This document shows, piece by piece, positions 1 through 9,740 of a DNA stretch of 49,384 nucleotides. The DNA is from Anaerolineales bacterium. GTDB lineage: Bacteria; Chloroflexota; Anaerolineae; E26-bin7. The translations under genes and the position numbers were made by a program. Location: contig SOHZ01000288.1 of the NCBI GenBank assembly GCA_004377365.1, positions 1-49,384 on the forward strand, written 5' to 3'. The notes beneath the pieces were generated by a model, which ran no database searches, had not been told where the DNA came from, and was given only the letters and a program-made list of their open reading frames with translations. Position 1 is the stretch's first letter, and every line of letters starts with the position of its first letter.

Positions 1-950
1 GCCAGCAACAATGCCTGAGGGGCAAACAGGGACAAAAGGGCAAAAGGCCTCAGCAATTCATACAAGTAAACCAGGTTTTGTCTAGTCAAAAGGATCTCTG
101 AAGTAAACCTCGGTCTGGTGAGCAGGGAGATGGCTATTTGCAGGGGGTTATCCCCCAGATCTTCGTAGTAATTCAAGAAGGGAGAAGTCTCTTCGGGATG
201 AAAATGGGGGATGACGACGTAAACTGCCACATAGAACCAAATTGCCCCTGCCAGGATGGTGAGCAGGCCCTCTTTTCTGTTCCTTTGGATCAAGAAGATA
301 TACAGCCCCATCATCGCCACGATCAGCGAGATCTCCTCCTTGCAACTTGCGGCCAACAAAACGAAGAGGGCAAAGAGGCGGTAATTCCGCTTGTGCATGA
401 AATAGAAGGCACAGAGGAACAAGGTTGGGGTCAGAGAGACAGCATGGAAGTCGAACATATTGGCTGCCTCGAGGGGCGGGAATAGCAGGTAGGCGGCGGC
501 GAAGACAATGGCGGCCAAGTCGTTTCCTAGCTTTTCCCTTGCCAGCCAAAAGACCGGTAGAGCCCCCAGGGCAATGACCACGGCCTGGAAAACGAGGAGC
601 GTCCTGGGGTCACTGTAAAGCAAATACAACAGCGAGAGGGGGATCAGGATGGGCTCCACGTGCATGCCCAAGCGAACCCGGCCCATCTCAGGCTGGCCCG
701 TGAAGTGTAAGAGGCGGCCGTGAAGGGTGCTCCACAGGGCCTGGTCGTAGTTGCCCATGTCCAAGACATAGGGCTTGAAGCTCTCGTAGCGGGAGATAGA
801 CAAGGTGGCGAAGGTAAGAATGTAGAGGATGATGAGGAACCAAACTAGCGCCAAGGGTAGCTTCTGTAAGTGAGGACGCCGCAGCTTGCTGCGGATAGGA
901 CAGAGCGGCTTCTCTCGTTCGGATTGTGATGTACTGGGTCTGGTTCTCAT
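1..950 (-). CDS. DUF2079 membrane protein, partial (C-terminus outside window)
   Basis: This gene is missing from the ORF track because its stop lies beyond the left edge. The reading frame starts at an ATG whose ATGA overlaps the stop of the next gene upstream, so the two are translationally coupled. The translated part (about 316 residues) begins with a basic N-terminus, then a first membrane segment, and contains LDMGNYDQALW, MHVEPILIPLSL and AASCKEEISL. The same blocks occur in the DUF2079 gene at 3920-6361, where they read LGNYDQAVW, QHVEPILLPVSL and AMSCKEEMSL. DUF2079 proteins are polytopic GT-C-like membrane proteins, presumed glycosyltransferases that use lipid-linked sugars; no member here has a known substrate. 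Whether it carries the C-terminal tail modules of its paralogue cannot be seen. The track's 148-549 minus ORF is a shadow of this gene. Confidence 0.9.
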   Translation of the reverse strand, partial: MRTRPSTSQSEREKPLCPIRSKLRRPHLQKLPLALVWFLIILYILTFATLSISRYESFKPYVLDMGNYDQALWSTLHGRLLHFTGQPEMGRVRLGMHVEPILIPLSLLYLLYSDPRTLLVFQAVVIALGALPVFWLAREKLGNDLAAIVFAAAYLLFPPLEAANMFDFHAVSLTPTLFLCAFYFMHKRNYRLFALFVLLAASCKEEISLIVAMMGLYIFLIQRNRKEGLLTILAGAIWFYVAVYVVIPHFHPEETSPFLNYYEDLGDNPLQIAISLLTRPRFTSEILLTRQNLVYLYELLRPFALLSLFAPQALLL

Positions 951-3787
951 TTCACCATCACCTTTCCCAACAGTACCCTGTCCCCTTGCACCTGCCCCCC
1001 CTCATCGAGCACGGGAAGCCGCTGTCCTGTTTCACTTTCGTACATTCCCACCTCGATGACGCACTCCCCCGGCGGCGCATCGGACTGGACGACGATGTCG
1101 TATTCGTCCACGATGACCTCGCCCTCAACCCAGCTTGTCGTAGGGCAGGTGCCATCGCAGGGGATGTTGTCCTTCTGTCCCCAGATGCGATTCTCCCCAT
1201 CCAGCAAGTGGGTGAAGACGGTGTAGCTAGTAGCCATCTGCCTTTGGGTCTGCCAGTAGAGGGTCAGGTGCAGCGTCCCGCCAGGTTCAACCCCCGTTGC
1301 CGTCAGATCGTAGCCGAGAAAGAGCACGTCATCGCCTAAGCTTGCTGGCATAGGGTGCTGTATCCCCTCCGGGATGGCGAACCGTCGCTCGCTAGCCAAG
1401 ATATGCAGCGTGGCAAGTAGGAGGTTGTCCTCGACGAGGGCTTGCCCCGTGTCACTATCAACTAAGTTAATGGACAGCCCATACTCGCCTGTCGGAGCAG
1501 CAGCATTGAGGGGCAAATCATATTGGCCCCGGATTGTCTCTCCTTGCCCCCACTGACTTGTCGGGTAGGTGTCGTTGGCTGGCTGGATCACTCTCTGAGC
1601 TCCAATATATCCGTCTTCGTTCTGAATCTGGAGGAGGAGATTGTAATCACGTCCCATCTCCCTCAACGCTTGCCAGAAAAACGTGAGATGAACGGTATCA
1701 CCGGGCTTGACCCTGTCCCCAACCAGGTTATAGCCCAGCAGTCTTACCCCATCTCCCAGATCTCTCAAGAGCGGGTGCTGAATGGGGAGGTCATCAAGGA
1801 GGGGCTTGCTTGGCTTTGTCACGGTCACCTCCCCCAGGGTGTATGCGGTGCCCGCAGGAGCCTGATTCTCATCCAGGAAATTGAGCCTCTCACCTGTATC
1901 CTTCTGATAAAGGCCGATTCTCACTCTATAACGGCCCGGGGGGGTGCCAATGAGCATGGGCAAGTACAGTCCCTGTTCATAAATCTCACCGGCCGGCCAT
2001 TGGGACGTTTTGCGGTAAGAACAGTCCTCTAACTCCATGTCCAACTGTCCCCACAGATGGTTATCATTGTCCACCAGGTGTAGGAATACGGTGTAGTCTG
2101 TCTCCATCTCTTGTTGAGACTGCCAGTACAGGATGACCCCAAAGTCCTCTCCAGCCTCAACCATCTCCTTCTCGAAGCCATATCCTCTTAGGGTCAACTG
2201 ATAACCAAAGTTCGAGTTCAGCGGCGTAACGGGGTTGAGGTCCTCGGCGTGATACACCTGAAATAGCTGACCACTCCGGTTAAAGCCGCGCACAAGGTGG
2301 AAATGGGTATGAACATAGTGACGAAAATCCCCGTAATCTCGTAATCTAAGCAGTTGATGGGGTGGGGGGATCCCCCCCCAGGTATGGAGGAGTATCATCC
2401 TCACTCCTTTATCCTCGATCTCCTTTGTGAGCTTTTGCCCTGTGATTTGTCCGCTGGCAGTCGCCCCGCTAGATATGTAAGCTCCTAAATGTGTGGTTCT
2501 GCGCTGTGCACAGAAACTCAAACCCGGATAATCGGAGAGGATATAATCATCTGGCTGGGTATGAGCCTGGATGTAATCTGCCAGTCGCCACGTGTCTTTC
2601 TCTGGCAATCTCGATTCGGCTAAGGCACGGTCCTTCTGCAAGAAGGGGATGGCTATCACTGCAGTCAGCAGAAGGCTCAGAGCCCACTTGATTCTGTTGT
2701 CCCTGAGGGGAGATAGGCCCAGGTGCGTTTCGATGCTTGGGGATGCCAGGATAAGCAAAAGCGATTCCAGGGAGGAAGTGAAGAGAATGCAAAGCACAGG
2801 CACTAAATATGCCAGGTGGCGATGCTCCAAAGATCTGGAGAGGAAAAGGAAGATCAGGCCAGTTGGCAACTGCCAGACGAAGATAGTCGTCAGTCTATCT
2901 CTTCGCACAAAACTTCTTACTATGGCCGGAACCGTAAGCAGGAGGAACAAGGGATACTTCAGAAAATAGGTCCAATAGAACTGGAGCCCTTTTCTAAAAA
3001 CCTGCCAGCGAGTGAGCTCTGCCCCTTGCATGAGGTGATGCCCTAACACGGCCTCATAAAGGTGGGGCGTTAGAAGATAGAAGACGGCGAATACCATACC
3101 CACAAGGGCAGCATAGGCAACTGTCAGCGCCAGGGCATTTTTCAACGTTTGTTTCCATTTAGCTCTTGTTCTAAGCCCTTCATGCGACATAAATAACAGG
3201 CAGCCGACCAAGGGCAGAAACCCGAAGAGCTTGCACAAGGTCGCCAAAGCGAACAGTGCTCCCGAAGCCGAAAATCCCCACCACCGATTTTTGAGATTTG
3301 CCAGGACAAAGACATAAATACCCATTACAGCGAAGAGCAACATATACGCTTCGGGAAGAAAGAGCCGGCCTAGCCAATAGATGTGTGGGTGCATCACGAA
3401 GACTAACATGCTCAACAACCCCACCCTGTGATTAAAGACTCTTTTAGCCGTGAGATAAATGAAGAACGAGGTCAGGAACACCGCTAAAGAGGTAAAAGCT
3501 CGCATTACAAACACCGACGGTCCAAAGATCTTACACAACGTAGCTCCCAGGTATAGAAACAGCGGCAACTGAGGGCTAAGAAAATCCCTGTAAGGGAACT
3601 CTCCCTCACTGATGCGCCAGATAGCATATAGATAAGAACCCTCGTCGTCATGCATTAACCACCCGTCTATATCCTCAAGGTAGAAGGAAAGGCCGAGGAT
3701 GATGATAATGATAGGAATGATGTTATATCTGATCAGCAAATCCCTGAAGTCAACACTTCTTTTAGACATTTTGATGCTCGGATCCAC
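947..3787 (-). CDS. GT39-type membrane glycosyltransferase with three C-terminal tail modules
   Basis: Large polytopic protein (946 aa). After the first membrane segment the first outer loop has an acidic motif (MHDDEGSYLY), as in GT39/PMT_2 and ArnT-like enzymes, which transfer a sugar from a polyprenyl-phosphate donor on the outer face of the membrane. About 10-12 hydrophobic segments fill residues 20-385. From about residue 525 three tandem beta-sandwich-like modules follow (525-660, 679-805, 815-946). Each has the pattern GYxL, YWQ, Y.VFxHLLD, PTxxW..GE and PPGxY..xVG.Y...TG. The track start is a GTG; an in-frame ATG lies at 3769 and neither has a strong Shine-Dalgarno. It overlaps the downstream DUF2079 gene by 4 bp. 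Acceptor and sugar are unknown. Confidence 0.88.
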   Translation of the reverse strand: MDPSIKMSKRSVDFRDLLIRYNIIPIIIIILGLSFYLEDIDGWLMHDDEGSYLYAIWRISEGEFPYRDFLSPQLPLFLYLGATLCKIFGPSVFVMRAFTSLAVFLTSFFIYLTAKRVFNHRVGLLSMLVFVMHPHIYWLGRLFLPEAYMLLFAVMGIYVFVLANLKNRWWGFSASGALFALATLCKLFGFLPLVGCLLFMSHEGLRTRAKWKQTLKNALALTVAYAALVGMVFAVFYLLTPHLYEAVLGHHLMQGAELTRWQVFRKGLQFYWTYFLKYPLFLLLTVPAIVRSFVRRDRLTTIFVWQLPTGLIFLFLSRSLEHRHLAYLVPVLCILFTSSLESLLLILASPSIETHLGLSPLRDNRIKWALSLLLTAVIAIPFLQKDRALAESRLPEKDTWRLADYIQAHTQPDDYILSDYPGLSFCAQRRTTHLGAYISSGATASGQITGQKLTKEIEDKGVRMILLHTWGGIPPPHQLLRLRDYGDFRHYVHTHFHLVRGFNRSGQLFQVYHAEDLNPVTPLNSNFGYQLTLRGYGFEKEMVEAGEDFGVILYWQSQQEMETDYTVFLHLVDNDNHLWGQLDMELEDCSYRKTSQWPAGEIYEQGLYLPMLIGTPPGRYRVRIGLYQKDTGERLNFLDENQAPAGTAYTLGEVTVTKPSKPLLDDLPIQHPLLRDLGDGVRLLGYNLVGDRVKPGDTVHLTFFWQALREMGRDYNLLLQIQNEDGYIGAQRVIQPANDTYPTSQWGQGETIRGQYDLPLNAAAPTGEYGLSINLVDSDTGQALVEDNLLLATLHILASERRFAIPEGIQHPMPASLGDDVLFLGYDLTATGVEPGGTLHLTLYWQTQRQMATSYTVFTHLLDGENRIWGQKDNIPCDGTCPTTSWVEGEVIVDEYDIVVQSDAPPGECVIEVGMYESETGQRLPVLDEGGQVQGDRVLLGKVMVK

Positions 3788-3839
3788 CTTATTTGGACCG
3801 ACTCGTCCAGCAGAATACGGTTATCTACGACTGCAACAC

Positions 3840-3919
3840 CTATTTTACCACACTTACCTTGTTCAATAAAACTCTGTCTTCCTGCGCTACGCCTCCATTG
3901 CCCCCACTTTGCCTGGCAT
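3840..3919 (-). pseudogene. Relic of a deleted glycosyltransferase: C-terminal tail end only
   Basis: Between the stop of the DUF2079 gene and the next gene, the minus strand reads VAQEDRVLLNKVSVVK followed by TAG. The end of the GT39 gene at 6385-9237 reads VAQEDRILLNEAVVVK followed by TAG, and the DNA just past both stops is also alike. The fragment has no start of its own and is in a different frame from the upstream gene. I infer that another tailed glycosyltransferase once stood here and was lost, probably by recombination between the similar tail modules. Confidence 0.65.
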
Positions 3920-6361
3920 CTACTCCTTCCTCCTGGGTATCTGAGCCTTACACAGTACTATCCTGTTCCCTTCCACGTCTCCACCTTCATCCTGCACTTT
4001 CAGCCTCTCTCCCGTGTAAACATTATACATACCGATTTCGATGACATACTCGCCGGGGGGAGCGCCAGCCCGTATCGATACTTTGTATTCGTCGGCTATG
4101 ACCTCCCCCTCCAGCCAACTGGTCGTTGGGAGGAGACCACCTCCGGGCACGCTGTCCCATTGTCCTCCCATTATCCCATCCTTGTTCAGCAAGTGGACAA
4201 AGACTGTGTAGGACTCGTCTATCCTGGTCATAGCCTGCCAGTACAGGGTCAGGTGCAAAGTCTCACCACGTTTGTAGGGTGGGGGAGAGAGGTCGTATCC
4301 CAGAAACCGCACCTGATCTCCCAGGATGGCCTCCATAGGGTGCTCGATCTCTGGCACGGTGAAGCGCCGCTCTTGCAGCATGGGCTTGGCTCCTGCCCAG
4401 GTTTTGCGGAAGGTTATCAGTTGCAACAGGGTACCATCAGCAGGCAGCGGCGTGAGCAATTCGGATTCGATGACCTTTGGCCTCAACCGGCGGCCCACGT
4501 CCCAGGTGTCGTTTCCATCCAGGATTCCCAGGGCAACGCTGTATTGCTCCCTGTCACCTGTCCACCAAGATAGGGTATCCGCTCTGATCTTCACCACTTC
4601 GCCTGGCTGCCAACGGTCTGTGGGATACCAGATTGTTGCCGCTTGCAGTTCGACGGTGCTGCCCACAACCTGACCAGCCTCGTCAACCAGGTACAGGGCG
4701 ATGAAGTAGTTGCGGTCCAACGGGTGCCAGGTTCGGAAGTAAAGGTTGTAATGCGGTTCTTCATCGCGCTTGTGGATGACATCGAATCCCAGGAACTCGA
4801 TGTGAGAGTCAAAGTCGGCCAGCAGAGGGTACTGGATCTCGGGGTCTTTGACCCTGACGAAGGTATAAAATGAATCGGGTGGGCGAGAATCAGAAGCGCC
4901 GCGCTGCAACAGGAGATACCCGTCTCGGGCAGCGACGACACCGAAAGGTCCGTTTTCCAGCAACTGTTCCTTAACCCAGGTATTTATATCATCCTTGTTG
5001 CCCAACGAGGCTGCGTCGAGGAAGATGTACTCAGCTTGGTCAATATGGGGAAAGATATAGAGCTTCTCCCGATGGCTGACGTGAGGGTTCAAGTTGAGTT
5101 GGGCTGAGACGCTGGCCGTTGGTGGGATCCGGTCAATCAACTCCTGAGCCAGGCGGTGATGTGCAGTGGCTACAGGCCATCTGAATCGTACGGATAAAGG
5201 CGAGAACCCCCGATAGCGATGATAGCCCAGGCTGCAAACCAAAACCAAACAAGAGAGGAGATAGGACAACGATCTGCTCCCCCCTGGCATTCGTCTCCCC
5301 AGGTGTCTAACCAGGAACCCTGCTCCCCAAATAGCAGCCAGGACGGCGAAAGGGACGATGGGCCCTGCGTAGTGAAACATCTCTGGGCGGTGCATCTGCA
5401 TGTTGCCGCTCAGCAGGTTGATGGCCAGTGAGGGGAGGGCAATAAGCAGAATAGGCGGGTAAAATAGGGGCAGAAAGGCCAGGGGAAGAAGCAACCTGAA
5501 TAGATAGTCCAAGTTACCCTTGTTGAAGATGAGCCACCAGGCTCGTTGCCCGATCATGGTCAAGGCTATCTCGAAGGGATTGTCGCCCCAATCTTCGTAG
5601 TAGGCGAGGTACTGGGATTTGCCCTGGGGGTTGGCCCAGGGGATGACGATGTAGACTGCCACGTAGAACCAGATCGCCGCCACGACGATCATGGCCGCCC
5701 CAAGCTTCTTCCTCTTGCGCATCAGGAGAGTATACAAGCCCATCATCCCTATCAGGAGCGACATCTCTTCTTTGCAGCTCATGGCCAATACAGAGAAGAC
5801 GATGAACCACGGATCCTTCTCCTTCTCCAGGAAGTAAAAGGCCCAGAGCAAAAAGGTGGGAGCCAGGGATACGGCATGAAAGTCGTACAAGTTGGCTGCC
5901 TCGAGGGCTGGAAAGAGCAAATACGCCGCTGCGAAAACGATCCCCCCGAACTCGCTTCGTAACTTCTCCCGCGCCAACAGGTAGACCGGCCAGGCTCCTA
6001 GAGCAACGACCACCGTCTGGAGGACGAGCAGCGTCTTGGGGCTGCTGTAGATCAAGTAAAACAGCGAAACTGGCAGGAGGATGGGTTCCACGTGCTGGGC
6101 CAACCGGATGGTCAGGCCCTTCACGTTGGTGAAACGGAGGAGACGACTATGGCTAGTGTTCCAGACGGCCTGATCGTAGTTGCCTAGATCGTAGGCCAAG
6201 GTCTCAAAGGCTTCGTGCCGGGCCGCCGTTAGAGCGGAGAAGACAGCGATGTAGAGGACGATGAGGAGCCCCATTATGCCCAGAGCTAACCAACTTTGGG
6301 AATGGGGTTGCGTGATTTGTGATGTGTGATTCGTGATTCGTGAAGTTGACTCCTGACCCAC
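3920..6361 (-). CDS. DUF2079 membrane glycosyltransferase-like protein with two tail modules
   Basis: 813 aa. The start is a GTG preceded by GGAGG at 8 bases. The first 20 residues (ITNHTSQIT) come from a short GTGATTYGTGA-type repeat, so the N-terminus is probably a recently added, unstructured extension. The first membrane segment begins near residue 25. Roughly ten membrane segments with the DUF2079 blocks LGNYDQAVW, HVEPILLPVSL and SCKEEMSLL follow to about residue 380. A soluble part follows, with a divergent tail module at about 519-660 and a canonical one at about 684-813. It is a close paralogue of the partial gene at the left edge. The role is inferred to be lipid-linked sugar transfer at the cell surface. 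The reading ends in an odd PRRKE tail, just before a relic of another copy. Confidence 0.88.
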   Translation of the reverse strand: MGQESTSRITNHTSQITQPHSQSWLALGIMGLLIVLYIAVFSALTAARHEAFETLAYDLGNYDQAVWNTSHSRLLRFTNVKGLTIRLAQHVEPILLPVSLFYLIYSSPKTLLVLQTVVVALGAWPVYLLAREKLRSEFGGIVFAAAYLLFPALEAANLYDFHAVSLAPTFLLWAFYFLEKEKDPWFIVFSVLAMSCKEEMSLLIGMMGLYTLLMRKRKKLGAAMIVVAAIWFYVAVYIVIPWANPQGKSQYLAYYEDWGDNPFEIALTMIGQRAWWLIFNKGNLDYLFRLLLPLAFLPLFYPPILLIALPSLAINLLSGNMQMHRPEMFHYAGPIVPFAVLAAIWGAGFLVRHLGRRMPGGSRSLSYLLSCLVLVCSLGYHRYRGFSPLSVRFRWPVATAHHRLAQELIDRIPPTASVSAQLNLNPHVSHREKLYIFPHIDQAEYIFLDAASLGNKDDINTWVKEQLLENGPFGVVAARDGYLLLQRGASDSRPPDSFYTFVRVKDPEIQYPLLADFDSHIEFLGFDVIHKRDEEPHYNLYFRTWHPLDRNYFIALYLVDEAGQVVGSTVELQAATIWYPTDRWQPGEVVKIRADTLSWWTGDREQYSVALGILDGNDTWDVGRRLRPKVIESELLTPLPADGTLLQLITFRKTWAGAKPMLQERRFTVPEIEHPMEAILGDQVRFLGYDLSPPPYKRGETLHLTLYWQAMTRIDESYTVFVHLLNKDGIMGGQWDSVPGGGLLPTTSWLEGEVIADEYKVSIRAGAPPGEYVIEIGMYNVYTGERLKVQDEGGDVEGNRIVLCKAQIPRRKE

Positions 6362-6384
6362 TGACCTCTCCTCCTTTGCAGCAC

Positions 6385-9237
6385 CTATTTTACCACAACT
6401 GCTTCGTTCAATAAAATCCTATCCTCCTGCGCCACGTCTCCAGGGACAGGCTCTTCGGCTTTCCCTTCGACTTCGCTCAGGGCGGGGCTCAGGACAGGCA
6501 AACGCTGGCCAGTCTGCGCGTCGTACAGGCCGACCTCGATAAGGTATTCGCCCGGCGGCGCATCGGTCTTGACGGTGAACTCGTACTCGTCGGCGATAAC
6601 CTCTCCCTCGACCCACCTCGTGGTCGGCAGGGTGCCGTTACCAGGTACGCTGTCGCGCTGTCCCCAGATCCGATTCTCTTTGTCCAACAGATGCACAAAG
6701 ACAGTGTAAGACACTTCCATCTCATCCAAGGCCCGCCAATATAAGGTCAGGTGCATCGCTTCACCGGCTCGCACCTCATCAGGGGTCAGGTCGTAACCCA
6801 AGAACTCTACCTGATCGCCCAGGTTGGCCGAGAGCTGGTGCTGGATCTGCAGGACCTGGAAAACCCTGCTCCGGCCCTCGATGGTCAGCGAGGGGAGAGC
6901 GATCTCACAGACCAGGCTTTCCGTAGCCGTGTCTACCAGGCCCACTGTCAACTGATACTGGCCGGCTGGCGTCTCTGCAGAGAGAGGCAGTTCATAACGA
7001 TCTCGCAGGACCTCGCCCTCTTGCCAAAGAGTGGTGGGATAAGTGCTGGCCACAGGCCGCTCCTTCACCTGACCCCATACCTGGCCAGCCTGATCCCTCA
7101 CACGGATGAGGACGAAATAGTCTTCCTGCACGTCGGCCAGAGCCTGCCAGTACAAGTCCAGGGATACGGCAGCCCCAGGTGTTACGGTTTCACTGGCCAA
7201 GTCATACCCCAGCAGCCTGACCTCTCCCCAGCCCGCTGTAAGCTCGTGTTGGATGCCCAGGGAGGCAACAGACGGCGGTGACAGGGGGCGACTGACCTCT
7301 ATCTTACCTAGCTGAACGGCCGTCCCCTGGGGCGTGCCGTTGGCGTCAAGGACGTCGAGCCTGGCCAGGCTTTCAGGCTCGTAGACGGCTACTTCTACGG
7401 TGTATTGGCCCGGCGGGGTGCCGTCGGGCACCAGCGGGTCATAGACATTGATCACCACCTCATCCAACCACCAACTAGGAGTATACAGATGCCGGTCGTT
7501 GATCAATTGCCGGTCGTCCTGTCCGATGAGATGACCACGATTATCTTTCAGGAACAGGGCAACTTTGTAGTTTCGGTCCACCTCTTGCTGCAATTGCCAC
7601 TGCAGAACGGCCCACATTTTTTTCCCTGCTGGTACGACCCTTGCCTCCACTTCTGCTTCGTTGCTGGTAGCTCCTGCTCCTCGCCCACCATAAGCATAGC
7701 CCACCAGCGAAATCTGGTCGGCAAAGTCCACGTCAATGGGGTTGACTTCCGAGGTCAAAGAAAAAGTCCCGTGGGGTGGCAGTTGATACCAGAGCACCTC
7801 GTAGCCACGAAAGCTCGCCTGGCCCAGGGGCTGGCCGTACTTGTCTAGCAGGAACAGGACCGCACCACGGGGGTCGGTATCGGATTTGTGCCAGCGGATC
7901 CAAAAGACCCGCTCCCGCCCCTGGCACAGCGTGGTCAGTCGCTGGGCCACCGTGTGGATGTCAACGAAAAGGTAGTGGGCTGGCGCCAGACCGTGGTAGT
8001 AATAATCGAAAGGATAGGGCACGTCAATCAGGATGACATCGTTCTTCCCGGCCTGGCTCTCGATGAAATGGGCCAGACCGCGCGTGTCGTCGCCGAAACC
8101 GGCCGGATCGAAATAATCGGCCTGGATAGCGGGAACAAAAGCGGCGAGGAGAAAGATGGCAGACAGCAGCCCAACCACTGGCACCCGCTTCCAGATCTGC
8201 CCGACGGCATAGGCCAGTAGCAGATAGTAGGGTGGGGTAGCCAACATGATGTAGCGGGGGTGGAAGAAGGGCCTGTCGCGCAAAACATAGAAGTACAGGA
8301 GGATAGGCAACGCCAGCCACAGGCACAGCCATATCATTTGAGATTTGAGAGAGGCCAATCCGATGACCAGGCCCAGGACCAGGATGAGGGCTATGCCAGC
8401 CAGGAAGGGAGTGGCTTGGATTAGTTCAGCGGCTGGTCCCAGGCTGAAGCCTTGCCAGACTTCCAGCAGAAAAGAAGGCAGGTCCGGCACCCCCATGGTG
8501 GGGTTCTCATAAGCCACGTACTGTCGCAAAGTGATGCGCATCTGAGGAACGTATAGCAGGGCTATGCCTAGCTGGCTGAGCACCCAACCTCGCAGAATTT
8601 TCAGCCACTTTCCCTGCCGCCAGACTGTGACAAGAACCATCAACCCCAGGAAGGCGTTTTCGGCAATCAGGATAAAGCCAGCCGAGTAGTGGGTGTAGAT
8701 GCTCAGAGCCGACGTCAGCACGTAGCCAATCCACAAGAGCCAGCCACCTTTTCGCCAGGCCCGGTAGAGGAAGTAAGCCGAGGCCGTGGTCAGAAAGATA
8801 GCCATGGTGTACATCCTGGTCTCCTGGGCCTCAGAAACGTAGAAGGGAGCAAAGGCAGCCACAGTAGCCGCCAGCAAGCTGAAGGGGTGATTTGGGATTT
8901 GAGGTTTGAGATTCGTCCCCATTGCCGCACTGAAACGATAGAACAGGGGGATGGTCAGCAGGGAGAAAAAGATGGACAGGAACCTCACGGCGAACTCGCT
9001 GCGCCCGGCTCCCAGCATCCAGAGGTGTAGGGTATAGAAGTACAGGGGAGGGTGGATGTCCATCTCCTTGGCCGTGGCGATGACAGCCAGGCTGCGGCCG
9101 GCCACGTCAATGTTGCGTCCCTCGTCCCACCAGATGTCCTGGGAATCGAGGCGATAGAGACGCAAAGCAAAGGCGCACAACAGTACGAGAAAGATTATCA
9201 CTAGATTCCGGTGGCGTGACATAGGAAATTTACCCAT
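6385..9237 (-). CDS. GT39-type membrane glycosyltransferase with three tail modules
   Basis: About 950 aa. The track starts at a TTG (9246); an ATG three codons in (9237) is used here, with a further ATG at 9222; none has a clear ribosome site. The N-terminal membrane domain has the acidic loop DIWWDEGRNIDVA and the DIHPPLYFY block typical of GT39/PMT_2 enzymes. The C-terminal half has three tail modules (about 509-650, 674-800, 811-950). Two short repeats are read in frame: NLKPQIPNHP in a loop near residue 115, and PALSEVEG inside the last module, between TGQRLPVL and the final strand. It is the first gene of the minus-strand group that runs left to the window edge. Confidence 0.88.
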   Translation of the reverse strand: MGKFPMSRHRNLVIIFLVLLCAFALRLYRLDSQDIWWDEGRNIDVAGRSLAVIATAKEMDIHPPLYFYTLHLWMLGAGRSEFAVRFLSIFFSLLTIPLFYRFSAAMGTNLKPQIPNHPFSLLAATVAAFAPFYVSEAQETRMYTMAIFLTTASAYFLYRAWRKGGWLLWIGYVLTSALSIYTHYSAGFILIAENAFLGLMVLVTVWRQGKWLKILRGWVLSQLGIALLYVPQMRITLRQYVAYENPTMGVPDLPSFLLEVWQGFSLGPAAELIQATPFLAGIALILVLGLVIGLASLKSQMIWLCLWLALPILLYFYVLRDRPFFHPRYIMLATPPYYLLLAYAVGQIWKRVPVVGLLSAIFLLAAFVPAIQADYFDPAGFGDDTRGLAHFIESQAGKNDVILIDVPYPFDYYYHGLAPAHYLFVDIHTVAQRLTTLCQGRERVFWIRWHKSDTDPRGAVLFLLDKYGQPLGQASFRGYEVLWYQLPPHGTFSLTSEVNPIDVDFADQISLVGYAYGGRGAGATSNEAEVEARVVPAGKKMWAVLQWQLQQEVDRNYKVALFLKDNRGHLIGQDDRQLINDRHLYTPSWWLDEVVINVYDPLVPDGTPPGQYTVEVAVYEPESLARLDVLDANGTPQGTAVQLGKIEVSRPLSPPSVASLGIQHELTAGWGEVRLLGYDLASETVTPGAAVSLDLYWQALADVQEDYFVLIRVRDQAGQVWGQVKERPVASTYPTTLWQEGEVLRDRYELPLSAETPAGQYQLTVGLVDTATESLVCEIALPSLTIEGRSRVFQVLQIQHQLSANLGDQVEFLGYDLTPDEVRAGEAMHLTLYWRALDEMEVSYTVFVHLLDKENRIWGQRDSVPGNGTLPTTRWVEGEVIADEYEFTVKTDAPPGEYLIEVGLYDAQTGQRLPVLSPALSEVEGKAEEPVPGDVAQEDRILLNEAVVVK
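6461..6496. repeat. Interspersed SEVEG-type repeat in a GT gene
   Basis: CCCTTCGACTTCGCTCAGGG, then a second TCAGGA. It is read in frame as PALSEVEGKAEEP in the third tail module. Related copies lie at 11573-11619, 12610-12630, 17581-17604, 18070-18092, 21852-21896 and 48081-48103. Confidence 0.75.
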
Positions 9238-9269
9238 GCTGATCAACTGCTAGAGACCTGAGCAGGAGT

Positions 9270-9298
9270 TTGACACGAATCGCAATTTGGCTTATACT
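9270..9298 (+). promoter_or_regulatory. Sigma70-type promoter for the DUF5678/retropepsin operon
   Basis: TTGACA at 9270-9275, a 17-base spacer and TATACT at 9293-9298. It lies 20 bases before the GTG start of the plus-strand operon, in the gap between divergent genes. The element match is seen directly; activity is inferred. Confidence 0.75.
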
Positions 9299-9317
9299 GT
9301 TCATGAGGTGACAGATT

Positions 9318-9740
9318 GTGACCAAAACGATAAGTCTTAAAGAAACCCGCACAACCTATTCCCTTTCCCTCGATGAGACTCAACTTGGCCAAGAGCCTGT
9401 CATCATCGAGCGAGAGGGCCAACCGTTGGCGGCCATTATTCCCATTGAGAAATACCGAGAATTCGTCGCTTGGCAGGAGAGTCGCACCGAAAGACATCGG
9501 CAACTCTCCGCTCTGCAAAAGGAGAGAGAGGCTTTCCACCAACTACGGGATCAACTTTTGAAGACCCACAGAGGTCAATTCGTCGCCGTTCTAGACGGTC
9601 AGGTCGTTGACTCGGATGCAGATAATTGCGAATTGGCTCGGAGGGTCTATAACAAATTTGGCTACGTGCCCATCTACATCCAGATGGTCGAGGAAAAACC
9701 AACGGTGTATGAGATCCCCTCCCCTGAGGTGGTAAGCTGA
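9318..9740 (+). CDS. Phd/YefM-like N-terminus with DUF5678 C-terminal domain
   Basis: 140 aa, starting at GTG with GAGG nine bases upstream. Residues 1-50 resemble the short Phd/YefM antitoxin fold (KTISLKETR, EPVIIEREGQPLAAIIPIEKY). Residues 80-138 match the DUF5678 pattern (LLKTHRGQFVAVLDGQVVDS, YVPIYIQMVEE). The middle is a charged, probably helical linker. The stop overlaps the start of the retropepsin-like gene by one base (TGATG), so the two are co-translated. The pairing suggests a regulatory or substrate partner for the protease; no function is established. It runs against the surrounding glycosyltransferase genes and has its own promoter, so it is likely an inserted accessory unit. 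Confidence 0.85.
   Translation: MTKTISLKETRTTYSLSLDETQLGQEPVIIEREGQPLAAIIPIEKYREFVAWQESRTERHRQLSALQKEREAFHQLRDQLLKTHRGQFVAVLDGQVVDSDADNCELARRVYNKFGYVPIYIQMVEEKPTVYEIPSPEVVS

Noticed and set aside
148-549. Track ORF of 133 aa on the minus strand
   Set aside because: It is out of frame with the DUF2079 gene, whose frame matches the full paralogue at 3920-6361 residue for residue.
7405-7848. 147-aa plus-strand ORF in the GT39 gene
   Set aside because: Composition is that of an antisense frame, and the minus strand encodes tail modules here.
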